DNA from: Phlyctochytrium arcticum
Taxonomy: Eukaryota; Chytridiomycota; Chytridiomycetes; Chytridiales; Chytridiaceae
Direction of reading: 5' to 3'
NCBI GenBank assembly: GCA_025602905.1
Contig: JAHLKI010000017.1
Span: 372,001 to 436,000 of the forward strand
Length of the DNA: 64,000 bases
Part shown: positions 1-12,453 of the stretch, piece after piece
Layout of the letters: each line of letters opens with the position of its first letter
Numbering within the stretch: the stretch's first letter is position 1
Made by a program: the position numbers and the translations under genes
The notes under the pieces: model-generated
Seen by the model: only the letters and a program-made list of their open reading frames with translations
What the model was told of the DNA's origin: nothing
Databases searched by the model: none

Positions 1-690
1 TTCCGCGTTGAAGACAAGTATGATCTTGAATCATCTTGGGAATTGACCTTTTGTTGACAGCGAATCCGGCCTGCACGGTAATGGTGAGCTATATTCTGGG
101 CATTCTGCGAGCCCGTCTGCCCTTTTCCGATCGCAAAGCAGTTGCAAAGCGCCTATGTTTGTACCGGGGTGTGGAGATTTGAGTTTGGTGATCTTGATGA
201 TCTTGACAGTTGTCGGCGCGACAGGCATAAACAAAAGTGGCATTTCTCTCGCGTCGAAGTTGGCGGTCGATCCAAGGACCATTCAGGGGGGTGTGGTTGG
301 CGGGAACTTGATAAAGTTATCAAAGCAGGAACCAAGTTCAATGGGAGATCACAGCCCAGAAATTATTTGTTTAAAAATTAGAAACATGGGCATTTTTGAG
401 AGTTTTTGGAATGAGAAATATTGGTTGAAAACTGGCGCATATCGAACGTTGTCTGGTTGCTGGTCTGGTTGTCCTGTAATTTTGGCGAAATGAATGTGCC
501 ATGTGCCTGTCGCTGCGCAGCGTGTAATAAATAGACCTGGCAGGCTGGCTGACAGCCCCGTTTCCCTACCACAATACGTGTTCACTTTGCAAAACTTTTG
601 CATCACATCGAGAATATCTTTACTTCAGGTTCATCGTTCATGTAGCGGAGATTTTTGCTAAGTAGAACTCATAAGTAAACCAGACAGCAA
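1..690. other. No gene recognised at left edge
   Basis: This stretch precedes the first recognisable reading frame. Short open frames occur on both strands, but none has a composition or motif that I recognise and none joins across plausible splice sites. It may hold the promoter and an upstream exon of the coiled-coil copy at 691; the intact paralogue has a 136-codon first exon whose counterpart I could not find here. Confidence 0.5.
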
Positions 691-2510
691 ATGAGGACTA
701 ACAAATGCGATATCGATGACTGTCTGTGGGCCAGGTACATAAGATGGTTCGACAAGTATAAAAACATTATCGAGGGCGGCGATCAGTGGACGGAGCATGA
801 TTTGAAGTTGTCATGCGAGGAATACTTGGAACAATTCAAATCATTCTGGTTACCCAATCCAGTATTCTGGCCAGACTCATTCAAGCGGTTGGATCGGACG
901 ATGAAGTTTGTCCAAGGCGACTCCGGGCTGTTTATTTGGTTCAATCAGCAGAAATCCGAGGAAGTCTTCTTGGATATTTATAAGGAATCTCATGAGCACG
1001 TATCGTTGCATCACCGAGATATTAAAGCAACCGTTCCCACGCCGAGTACCTTGGATGACGAATTCATCTGTGGAGAAATGCCTTCACTAGTCCTGTCGAT
1101 GCGATTGCAGATACTCTTTTCGAAAATTCGTCTGCAAGGAGAATGGATACCGAGGAAGATGCTTGTATCCCTAATCAGGCATTGAACGGAGAAAGTGGAA
1201 TTGCACAAATGAAATCTGTCATTCAGCACCTTCAAGAAGATATCACTCACCTCCGCGAGGAAAAAGAGTCAGAGCGACGGGTGATCCAATTTCTTCATGA
1301 GGAAATAGAGCAAATGCAGTTAGATAAAGAATATGTGGCCAGCGAAAATGCGCGACAGCTCTCGGTCGTCCATGATGAACTTGCCATGGCCCAAGATGAT
1401 TCGAGAGACGAATTCTTGAATCTTGAAGCCATTCTGGAAGAACGGGACGCGCAAATTGACGAATTATTTGAAGAAAATCAACTATTGCAGATTAGTTGTC
1501 GCCGAAAAGCTGCCAGTGTTCAAAGTTGGGAAGAGGAAGCTGAGGGGCTCGAATGCAATCTAACAAATCTCAAAGATCTCTTGGCAGAAAAGGACTTGAG
1601 TTTGAGCCAAGCTCTCGAGGAGAAAAGACGACTCTTGAAGAAGCATACGCAGATCGTCAAGATACGAGATCAATTTGATGCGGAGCTTTCATTGGAACGA
1701 GAAAGGTCGAAAAAGTTATAGAATGAACTTGATGAGAAGGCGCGTCTTTATTTGATTTCGCGGGAAGAAATTGCCGATGTTCGACAGCAGTTGGGACAAG
1801 ACCTTTCTCATATTTGTCAGCGTGAACGAGAACAGTCTGAACAACTTCAGAAGCAATCCGATGAGCTTCGACTTCAAGAAAATGAGCACTCTGAAATGCG
1901 CGATACTTTAAAGGAGCAGATCTCGAGACTTCAACACTCCTTGGCGAATCGCGGCGTGGAACTTGACAACTTGCGTGAGGAAAACGCAAGGCTGTAGGCA
2001 ACCTTAAATGAAACAACCGAGCGATTCGTGGATTCACAAGAGAAAAGTCGGGCCATTCGTAGAGAACTGCAAGAGCAACTAACAAAACTGCAAAGTACCC
2101 TGGAAAATTGTGAAGCACAACTTGAGATGCTGCGGGAGGATGAGGAGAGTCTGTACGAACTGTTGGACCGAAAGAATGAGGAACTAGCCATTTGTCAGAA
2201 AGTGATGAGAAACCGGGACCGCATGCCAAAAGATGATCCGGAGAGTGACAAAGTCACGACCGCTCTGCAAGTTGATAGCCCTCTGGATGTTCCGGAAGTG
2301 CGAAAAGACTGTCTTCCTCCTTTTCACGCCACCGCTTCGGCAAGGAAACACTTCGCTTACGCCGCATCCCTTTTTCTTGAGCAAAAACATAGAAAAAGTC
2401 CCCATATTACGGCGTCGTTATCTCACAATGTCATATGCTCACATCATCTGTACAAGGGCATTCCAGACGACGTTTCCGCATCCGTTTACCAACAGCTTGA
2501 CAACATTTGA
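691..2510 (+). pseudogene. Coiled-coil protein, broken tandem copy
   Basis: This copy is paralogous to the intact gene at 4200-6385. An ATG at 691 opens a helical N-terminal domain. A GTACCT...TTGCAG intron at 1046-1110 restores frame, and a long heptad-rich coiled coil follows to 2510. Two in-frame TAG codons interrupt it, at 1719-1721 (the paralogue has Gln, K-L-Q-N-E) and at 1995-1997 (the paralogue has His, R-L-H-A-T). Read strictly, the product stops after 321 residues. The frame stays open between and after the stops, so decay looks recent. Homology to the paralogue continues past the coding end into the 3' flank. TAG ends several intact genes here, so reassignment is unlikely. Function is unknown; no family domain is recognised beyond coiled coil. 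Confidence 0.75.
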
Positions 2511-4199
2511 CGTGCGCTAGCAGATATTCCGCCAATTTGAAGAGCGGAACATTCCCGTTTTTCCCCCAAAAAAAGTGCTGCAAGGGCGAGCATCCTGGCC
2601 TGATGCGGCATTCCTTCTTCAACATCTGTCCCTCTCATCTACACAGCAACGCCTTGCCTTAATCTCTCTTTTTGTCTGTATCGTCAAACCTATTAGTTTA
2701 GATAGCACTTTTTGGACGTTTGAGTATTGCAGTTTGCGTAGTAGTGTAAATAGCACTTTTTTTGGACGTAGTTTTGGATTTTGGCCCTTTAACTTTTATG
2801 ACCGTTGTCTTTTTGCAATTTTGTAACTGGTATGTAATGAATAGAAGGAATGAGAACAGTATACATGGTGTAGTTCCGTTTACTAAACGTTCTACATGCC
2901 AAAGGTGATTTCGCCATTAACGCGTTCCCGATGTGCGGAGGGCCCGCGTGCGAAAGTAACGACCGGTCAATGAGGATTCGGACATCCAAACTCGGCCTGG
3001 CGCTTCTCGGATGGAAGAAATCATCGAAAGGGAGTTTGACGAATGTGAGGTTAAAACATCTACTTTCCCGTCTGGCGTCAAACAAAACTAATGCATATTT
3101 TTAATCAACATCTGGAAGAATGGTTATGAGGTGAGGACTGGTATGGTTAATAGATACTTGCAGACCGTGTAGCATATGACCTGGTTAATGTATACTTTCA
3201 GAGATGATGGGAGCCGGGCATCGTTATCGTATGCGCTTCTTAATTAAGAATCCAAAGTATCGCTATCATCCGTGCTAGCTGCTGACTTGCTGCAGCCTTT
3301 TTCACTTTCTGCCGCCATTCAATCATACTCATCGTCCCGAAACGCACATCCGTGCCAGTACTAGCTAAATTTGACTTAGTGAAAGAGCTCTGATGGTCTA
3401 CATTGACGCTGTACGGTCGAAAAATGACTCTCGACTTCCTCTCTTCTGATCTTTCCCGTGGAGGCCAACTCCACAATACGAAGCATCTTGTCATCATCAT
3501 GGGATTTGCACCCAGGCCTCTTTCCATATGAGTTGACAAAAAACAATCGAAGCAACGAACTCTGCGTCCCTCGTGAAGTCTCTTTGGGGTCTCCTCATGT
3601 AGGCACTTTCCCCTGTAACGTACAAGGAAAGTTGGCTCAATCCAGTGGGCGCATTAATATCGTTCGCCGTGGTATATGGGCAATACTAATGGATAAGGGA
3701 AAAGACCAAAGTATGCGTTCATTTTCCGAAACGAAAAGGTAACGAAAAGACGCAGTGGGCAACGCTCAAGATCATTCGAAACTAGCGGCAAGTGTCAACT
3801 ACAAATGTCCAGTTCAATCTTTGCCTCGATCTTGGTTGCGGTAATCTTGGTAGCTTGTGGGAATTGCTCGACCGCTTTCTCGCGCGGCGTGACAAATGGC
3901 CGTTTCAAACTGGCGAGACACTCTCGGCTGTTGTTTCAAACTCCCTGGAGCAATCCCTCAAGAACCAAATTCCTGCAATAGTCGGTGCGCTCCAAAGAAG
4001 GCAACACTGGGGGGCCGGACTTTAGGAGAAATTGATTCAGTTTTGGTTCGCAGAAGGGCTTTACCGCAATTGTAGCTGACAGTTGAAGTTTACAGCCCAA
4101 AGCCCACTTTTTCTTGTAAAACTGCTCGTTGTTAGTTTTGGAACGTAAAAAGTCTGGTTTATCCATTGTATACGAATATCATTGAGGCTCGCTGAAGTG
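2511..4199. other. Intergenic, between tandem coiled-coil copies
   Basis: No confident gene was found. The part next to 2510 (about 2640-2830) resembles the sequence after the second copy (about 6600-6740), including a thymine-rich tract, so the duplication included 3' flank. A short frame encoding a signal-peptide-like N-terminus lies at 3805-3981. A minus-strand frame around 3240-3539 is open but lacks a good start and recognisable motifs. Confidence 0.5.
3805..3981 (+). CDS. Possible small secreted peptide (58 aa)
   Basis: This is a short frame from ATG at 3805 to TAG at 3979-3981. The N-terminus has a textbook signal-peptide layout: MSSS, a hydrophobic run IFASILVAVILVAC, then small polar residues (GNCSTAFS) suitable for cleavage. 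The remaining roughly 30 residues are basic and Phe/Arg-rich with no cysteine pattern. It could be a first exon or a chance open frame. It is listed because the hydrophobic core followed by a cleavage-like motif is unusual for non-coding sequence. Confidence 0.25.
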   Translation: MSSSIFASILVAVILVACGNCSTAFSRGVTNGRFKLARHSRLLFQTPWSNPSRTKFLQ

Positions 4200-6385
4200 A
4201 TGGTTGCTTCTCTTGGACGGATGTCACCCTCGACCATAGCTTCAGACGACTGTGGGTTTGAAGTTGTTGAGCCTTCGTTGGCATCATCAGACGAAATGCT
4301 TCAATCTTTGCCCGACGAGGAACCCCGCAATTTAAGTGGTGGTCTGGAGAGTGATTCAAGCAACGAGGAACGTGATTCTGTGACATTACAACAATCATTA
4401 AACACCGGCGACAAAGTTGCGGACACTCCTACCCCCAATCTTGGGAAGAGTTTACCGCGGTGCAAGAAACCGGCTGGAGATGCAGAAAGAGGGGCGGCCG
4501 ACAGCAGAGAAAACCAATCTGGACAAGTGGACCAGAATGATGAGCGACGCAGCGGGGCCAGCACGCAACACTCAGCTACCGTGGCAAGAAAACGCTTTGC
4601 CTTCGATGTATGTTCAGAGTATGTGTTCTTGCTGCATCTCACATCAAATTGACCATTTGTTTACAGTTGGGGCAATTTTTTCATAAAGACAATGAAAGTC
4701 TCTTAACGGCTATCATGGCGAGATTGGATCCTTTGGAGAAAATCCTGTTTGATTTCCTTCGGTGGTACGATAGTGTGATTCCACATTTGCAGCACAATAA
4801 CTTGAGCCGTGAGGTGCTGATACAAAAGATGACGATGACAATCTTCCCCCATGAGAGCGTAGAAATCAGTCGGGAGTATACAGACAGTAGTGTGACTCTA
4901 CACAGGGCATGCGAACATCTAGCGTTCTGTCGTGAGTGGGTCATGAGCAATGGACGTCCCGAAAGCGAGTGCCTGGTTGCCTTGGGGGTGGCATACGGCA
5001 TGGTCGAAGGTTACTTTAGATCATGGTGGGAACGGTACAGGATTGACGGGCTTCCAGATACTCTGTCCAACAATATGTCTGCACGGGGATGGGACACTGA
5101 GCCAGAGGATCGTATCCCTGATCAAGCAATGACACATATGAAAACTGTCGTTCAGCAGCTTCGACAAGATATCAGTCAGCTCCAGGACGGCATGGAAACT
5201 AAGCGCAAGGAGAAAGAGTCAGAGAGACAGTTGGTTCAGTCTCTTTACAAGCAAATTGAGCAAATGGAGTTTGATCATGAGGATTTGAGAGAAGAAATCT
5301 CGGATCTTGAAGTCACTCTGGAAGATCGGGACGAGGAAATTCACGATTTATCGGAAGAAAATGAACGGCTCGAATTTGATTTGACAGGTGTCCAAGAACT
5401 CTTGGCAGAAAAGGACTCATGTTTGAAGAAAGCTCTCGAGGTGAAAACACAACTCTCGAATGAGCATTCTGAGAATGTCAAGGGGCGAGAGCAATTCGAT
5501 GCGGAGCTATTATTGGAACGAGAAAAGTCGAAAAAGTTGCAAAATGAGATTGACCGCCTTTTGCCGATTATACAGGAGGATATTATCCAAGTTCGACAGC
5601 ATTTGGGATTAGACATTTCTCACTTTAGTCAGCGTGAACGAGAACAGTCTGCTGAGAATGCCAAGGCGCGAGAGAATGTCGATGCGGAGCTATTATTGGA
5701 ACGAGAAAAGTCGAAAAAGTTGCAAAATGAAGTTGATCGCCTTTTGCCGATTTTGCAGGAGGATATTGTCCAAGTTCGACAGCAATTGGGACAAGACATT
5801 CCTCGCTTTGAACAGCGCGAACGAGAACAGTCTGAACAACTTCAGAAGCAAGCCGATGAGCTTCGACTTCAAGAAAAAGAACATGCTGAAATGTGCGATG
5901 CATTGAAGGAGCAGGTCTCGAGACTCCAACGCTCCTTGGTGAATAGCGGCGTGGAACTTGACACCTTGCGTGAGGAAAACGCACGGTTACATGCAACCTT
6001 GGATCACAAAACCGAGCAATTCGTGAATTCCCAGGAGAAAAGTAGGCACATTCGCAAAGAACTCAAAGAGCAGGTATCAAACCTGCAAAGCACCCTGGAA
6101 GATCGTGAGGCGCAACTCGAGGTGCTGCGGCATGAGGAAGCGAGTCTGTACGAACTATTGGACCGCAAGAATCAGGAGCTAGCCATTTGTCATAAAATGA
6201 TGAAGAATCGCGGCCGTATGCCAAAAGCTGATCCTGAGAATGTTACGACCACTCTGGAAGAAGACGACTCTCTTGATATTCAGGAAGTGCGCAGAGACGG
6301 TCTTCCCGCTTTTCTCGCCGCCGCTTTAGTCGATGAAAAACCTCTCCAACGCCGCGTCTCTTTTACTTTTCCAAAAACACTGTGA
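4200..6385 (+). CDS. Long coiled-coil protein, intact paralogue
   Basis: Two exons, 4200-4607 and 4667-6385, are joined across a GTATGT...TTTACAG intron (4608-4666) in phase 0, giving 708 aa. The start is the first ATG in frame. Residues 1-136 are Ser/Asp-rich and probably disordered. Residues about 150-290 form a helical domain (FLRWYDSVIPH...YFRSWWERYRID). The rest is an almost continuous heptad-type coiled coil. A 61-residue unit containing AELLLEREKSKKLQNE and REREQS is tandemly repeated (DNA period 183 bp, about 5471-5830); the broken copy upstream has it once. The 3' end appears frameshifted relative to that copy: sequence after 6330 resembles the other copy's C-terminus in the +1 frame. 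The family is not recognised; a structural or tethering role is only a guess. Confidence 0.7.
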
Positions 6386-7085
6386 AACTTCTCAAAACTC
6401 AAGTTACAGATTGCATCTTTGTCGCGCGAACGTCATAGGCTCACATCACCTGTACGGGAGCATTCCAAACGACATATCCGTATTCGTGTATATCCTACCA
6501 AAGGGAAAACGATTGTGCTGGCAGAAATTTGAAAGCGAACATCCTGGCCGATTCAAAATAGTTCGGTTCAATGCAACATTCTTCCTCCGTACTTTTCATT
6601 ACTACACAGGAACCCCTTGCCGTTATCTCTCTCATCTCCGTATCGCCATACCTATTATTGTAAACATTGTAAATAGCAGTTTTTTGGTTGCAATTTGGCA
6701 CAATTTATACATTTTCAAGTCCTTGCGTTATTTTTTGGCATTACTGGTATGATCTGAAGCAGAGACACGGAAGAGTTACCCGCTCGGGAGTGAAAGCGTG
6801 CGACACAGAGTGCCCTCACTTATGACGGCCTTGTCATCACCATGGTCTGCTTGAACTAACACGTCTAAGTTGAACTCTGAGCTTCGAGTGATAGTTAGCC
6901 ATTCGACGAGCACTGATTTCACCATTGCTGGGCCAGATTCTATGCACAAATATCGTTGTTTTTGATGACATAACTACAAGACATATTATGTACAATCGAG
7001 ACAGCTAAGGAAAAATGAAAATACGGGAAGACAAGGAGGAGTGAGAGTGCTTCCGAATGTGAGTAAGGGGGTATCCTTCATCGAA
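6386..7085. other. Convergent intergenic region
   Basis: This lies between the 3' ends of the coiled-coil gene and the minus-strand E2 gene. The first part keeps recognisable DNA similarity to the downstream flank of the broken coiled-coil copy, so it marks the right edge of the duplicated unit. No RNA gene, repeat family or additional reading frame is supported. Confidence 0.5.
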
Positions 7086-7795
<710 letters not shown>

Positions 7796-8468
7796 GTCAA
7801 AGGTGAATGCTCTCGACGAGCTGATGGAGCAAAGAGCCTTTCTACTAGCTATACCACTGTATACGCTGGTTTCCAGTACTGTCTTCCTATCCAGAGATGT
7901 CTTTGAGCGTCTTGCCGTTTGGCCGTCCTCGGGTGTCTTTGACGATTTTGCAAGATCCAAAACTTGAAAGCTGAGCTTGGATCTCGGGCTGACTCACGCC
8001 TTCGCGTAATTGTCAATTGTCACTCCGCTGATTTTGCCCTGGAAATCGGTGCAAAGATTCTGGCAGATGCAAGAACAAGATCTGCCAAAAGTTGAGCCCA
8101 GATTTGGCTCTGGAACTCATGCAAGTCCAGGTGAGGATCAAGTGGCAAGGTCGTTGATGAAGGTGGTAATTCTGAGGATCCCGCAGGGTTTGGCTGCAGG
8201 AGTACGCGCTGCAACATAAACTTTGACTCGTTCAATAACATTGCCAGAAGCAAAGGTCCAAAATCAAGTTAATTCACCACCCCAAGGAGCATCTGAAGCT
8301 GAAATTTAGTAGTCTGATATTCTCTGTGAAGAAATATCAAATCTTGCAGTATTAGCGGGGATCTATCAAAGACTGAACGAGATTGAAAGACTATTATCTG
8401 AAGAGTTGTATTTGTTTGGTCACTGCTTTCGAGTATCAAGCGGCAATACCTAGCCGAGCGCTCTGTCA
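7796..8468. other. Divergent intergenic region with short open frames
   Basis: This 673-bp gap between two divergent starts contains several short frames that look better than random. A plus-strand stretch at about 8313-8440 reads EEISNLAVLAGIYQRLNEIE, a helical pattern, and ends in TAG just before the LAM start. A minus-strand stretch (about 8020-8253) is Leu/Ala-rich. I could not join these into a gene with consistent splice phases. They may be 5' exons of a small unrecognised gene or chance. Confidence 0.35.
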
Positions 8469-11400
8469 ATGGAGACCAACGTGCCCCGACCAACTCCACT
8501 ACAAGTGCAGACGAACACCGAAGACCCCTTGGCCCTTTCATCTACGGATGCCCATCCTACGTGGGCAATCACCCCAAGCACTCCAAGAAGTGAAATCCCC
8601 CCTTCGAATCCTGAAGAGGAAGATCGAACTTCTGGAGGAAACGGACAGCAAGCTAATCAATACATAAGTTCTGCGACCCTGGATCAATACGTCTTGGCAC
8701 GATCTTCGCTAGAGTCTTTAAGTCTCCCCAAATCATCTCTGAGCCGACGTTTTAGCAAGCATCGAAGTGAACACTCCATAAAAGAAGGCTTAAAGGCGAC
8801 CGCTCATGCGGTGCGTGGTGCAGCTCACGTTGCGAAGGAGGCACTCAAAGACACGGTGAATCCGCAACGGCACAACACGATGAATGCCGCTTTACCCTCA
8901 GAAACCACCAGTTCATTCGAAAGCCTTGGTGCGATTCCGACTCCGTACTCAACGGCCACGGCTAGTAGTCCGCAAATGACCCCATTCATGGATGAACACC
9001 AATCCTTGGAAGAAGACAAAGTGGGGAGTTCCTTTCCGGAGTCTCCTGATCAAAGACGAGAGTCTTCCGCAACCAGATATGGGAACCTACCCTGGTCGCG
9101 TCGCAATTCGACCGCAGCAGGCAGTGCGCCTTCCTCCTCAGAGCGAAAAGGTTCGATATTTACGACTCATAGTGAGGTACTTCAATGTCCGGAAATACGA
9201 CTGGCACACCCAAGTGACTTACTGGCAGTTAAACACCTATAGCTTTCGCCCCATAATCGCCGCTCGCGCTCTACCCGCCATCCCAAATCGTCGCATGACC
9301 CTTCCACACGCGACATTAAGAAATTTATTAAAGCGTTTGCCAACCTTTCCGAAAATGGCGAGTCCCTCCTGAAAGGTAAAAATACAAAAGGTTCGCATGC
9401 ATATCTGGTTGTCTAATAATGTGGCAGCGTATTCCTGTGCATGGGAACGGGATGTGTTGTGGCACGGACGAATCTATCTCACCAACGAACATCTTTGCTT
9501 TTACGGGAAACTCTTTGGAAAAAGCTCCAAAATTTCGCTAAACTACTCAGACATCACGTCAATTGAAAAGAAAAACACGGCTGGAATGTTTCCTAATGCC
9601 ATTCGTGTAACTGCAACGGACAAAAAGGTGGAGTTTAGTACTTCCCATCCGCCCCTCACATCAACATTGATGTCTTTATCAGTTTGTATTTGCGTCATTC
9701 CTAAAACGCGAAGCTGCCTTCCAAGATATGATTACTTTCTGGGAGCGTGCCAATGGCAATGTGGTATTACTCTCGTAGAAAATGTCTTGCGCTGTGTGTT
9801 AATATAGCATTGCAGAGTCCAACCGGCCAAACACTGCCCATGCCTACGACAATGGTTTTGCCTGACCATACTCCCTCCCACTCGGAGGCCGCACTATCTG
9901 ATCGTGATGATAGCGATGGCTCACCCATCGTGGACTTGTCTAAAGCTATGCCGATTTCGGAGAATGACACCCTGCAGCGTTCCGCGTCGGCCTTAGCTAT
10001 AGATTCAAATTCTGCTAATAGTCAAGAGGATGACCAGGGAGCGGACCAGAATGAAATGGTCAGAAGGTCCATGGATGCACTGGAAGGGTAAGTGAATGGA
10101 TGAATTTTGCATCTGCTCTCGCCACTGAATGTAAAATCAAATGGCAGGCCGCCTTCTGTAGAAGATACTCTCAAACGTCCATTGCGGCACTCTAGCAGTG
10201 TAGGATCATTGAACAGTCTTACAGATACGGGCACGACAGGAAACTCTTCTGCTCCTACCCTTGGGAAGCAAGCGCGAGCACTCACGATTGCATCGGATTT
10301 CATTCGTCGGATCATGCCAAAATGCAACGAAGATGGCGAACTTATCAACGCTCCGGTGGGGTCCACTTCGACTTATACACAGGATGAAGGTGGTAGTCCT
10401 GCTGCTTCTAACACTGTCGGCGCCGGCACCCAGTCCTCTAAACCAACCATTAAGCCAATATTGCTCGTTAATGATACCCAGATTTCGGCATCGAGTGCTG
10501 CCAAACCCAGTCCCTTGAAGCCTGCACTGTCAGCTGTACTGCCAAGCACGCTCAAACAAGCATCAAAAGTCATGAGTACAACTGAAGTAGCGACGGCACC
10601 CGCAACTATTGCACTTTCCGCCTCAGGGGTCGCAACCGTTGCGCCCGATACTAAGGATAAGAACGTCAGCCGTCAGAGACTCCTTATTGCACGACCTGCA
10701 GAACCGGTCACTTGCAATTGTGAATCGCATCATGAGCACGAAACCTGCAATGTCATCTTGGATTTGGATGTCGAAGCTGTGTATGATGCGATCTTTTGCA
10801 AAGAGGGAAGTGAAGTTGTCAGAGAAGCTCATAGGCGGCGTGAGACAGAGGGTAAATGAAACCTTAAATTTACACAGCTTATCAGAATTGGCTCACCCTA
10901 TTTGATATAGATGTCAAATTCGGAGAGTGGGCCATGGATCCGGCAACCTCCAATCCAACATCTCGCGATCTTGTGTACACAATTTCCTTTAAACCACCCA
11001 TGTTTGCGAAGCAAGTCTCTCAGGCAAGCGAGCGTCAAGTTGTTATGCGTTATGAACCTTATGCAGCATATGTCGTGGAATGTAACATCAAGACCCCTAA
11101 AGTTCCATATGGGGAATGCTTCACTGTTTACAACCGATATTGTATTACACATGCGGGTCCCGGAAAGACAAGGGTGAAAATTACCAGTAAAGTGGATTTC
11201 AACAAGCGGTTGATGTGGAAAAGTATGATTGCAGAACCCCAATTCTTGCGATCCCGACACTTATTCATTCTTGAGCAGATCAGATAGAAGCGGCTACTAT
11301 AGATGGCATGCGCGGATTCTGTAGTGAGCTCGTATCGCTAATCCGCAAAACTGGTCAACGCGCTAAAGCCGGTGATCTGGGAAGCGCCGCTCCCGACGTC

Positions 11401-12204
11401 AGTAAAAGCGCAGATGGCCTTTCAATACAAGACGCAGCAACCGCCAACAATACCCCACTATCTGGCTCACCACCGAATATACATATAGAAGAATCATCTG
11501 GAATGAAGTCTTCCCTATTTTCCCGACTCAACGCGGTGGCCGCCCACAAGTTCGAAAGTCTCGGCAGTAGCTCCAACCACGGGTCTTCACTGTTATGGGC
11601 TGTACTTGTTTGTCTGTTCATTCTCGGATTCTGCCTGTCGGCTTTGAATGTGTATTGGGTCATGGATATTGGCAGAAAGCTGGATCGTACAGCACAAGAG
11701 ATTGCAAGGGTCAAAGCAGGGGAAGCCAGTGCAGTGGAGGACATTTTCAGAGTGGGCACAGAGAAGTTACTTCCCAAGGAAGAGGATATTCGGTATTTGA
11801 GGTATGTGAGTGTGCAGACCGCCGGGGAATTTATATCTTAAAACATCGCATGTCAATTCAATAGGCCTCTCATCCTCCGGGAAATGAGAACTCAAATGAA
11901 GTCCCTTCAATCGACGCTTCGGGATACCCAACTACATGCACTCAATTTGCAAAGTCGGCTCAATAATCTTGGCGAAGGGCTGGGCGGAGCTGCTCGCGAT
12001 ATTTCCAACATGTTTAGTGATGATGATATACCGGGGGATGGACCTGATAAAGATGAAATTCGGATAGAGCAACGGTTGTCTCCTCTTTCGGAAGCATATG
12101 GGAAACGATCATCACGCAAGAGCGCTAAAGCGGCAAAGGCTGTAGAGAACTTTCAGGATAATGCTGACCCCGAAGGGACGGCTGACAGGGTTGGCAAAGA
12201 GTAA
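8469..12204 (+). CDS. LAM-type sterol transfer protein (GRAM-VASt-TM)
   Basis: Nine exons (8469-9176, 9243-9375, 9428-9627, 9683-9763, 9816-10087, 10148-10851, 10911-11222, 11279-11801, 11865-12204) encode 1,090 aa. A Ser-rich N-terminus is followed by a GRAM domain (about 281-374; YSCAWERDVLWHGRIYLTNE, then FVFASFLKREAAF). A long disordered linker leads to a VASt/StART-like domain (about 652-835; YTISFKPPMFAKQ and RVKITSKVDF). A single membrane segment lies near 908-930 (LLWAVLVCLFILGF), then a coiled coil. This order matches the Lam/Ysp2/GRAMD1 family, which is anchored in the ER at membrane contact sites and moves sterols between ER and plasma membrane. The donor GTGGAG at 9628 is weak but gives the expected GRAM reading. 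No N-terminal BAR or PH domain was seen. Confidence 0.88.
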
Positions 12205-12453
12205 TTCGTCGGACATGTGAGCCACGGCACCCATGGCACGATTATCTTACCCGGGTCTACCTCGGGAAATTACTACCCATGCTTGATCTGTCTCTCAAGT
12301 TGTATATATCAAAGGTACAGTTTTGTCGATACATTAGTAATAAAAGAAAAAGGTAGTACTGTTATGAAGAAGCATATATAAACGTGTGAAATGTACAGTG
12401 TGTGGGAACAAAATGTAAATACGCCCAATAGATTCCAAGGAATGCAGAAGTAG

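Noticed and set aside
1719..1997. TAG reassigned to Gln in the nuclear code
   Set aside because: TAG ends several well-conserved full-length genes here (ARG8, SS18-like, BUB3, NUFIP1, CoA-binding protein), and only the duplicated coiled-coil copy has internal TAGs.
3240..3539. Minus-strand frame of about 99 codons
   Set aside because: It begins without ATG at the natural end, lacks recognisable motifs, and its flanks give no convincing splice partners.
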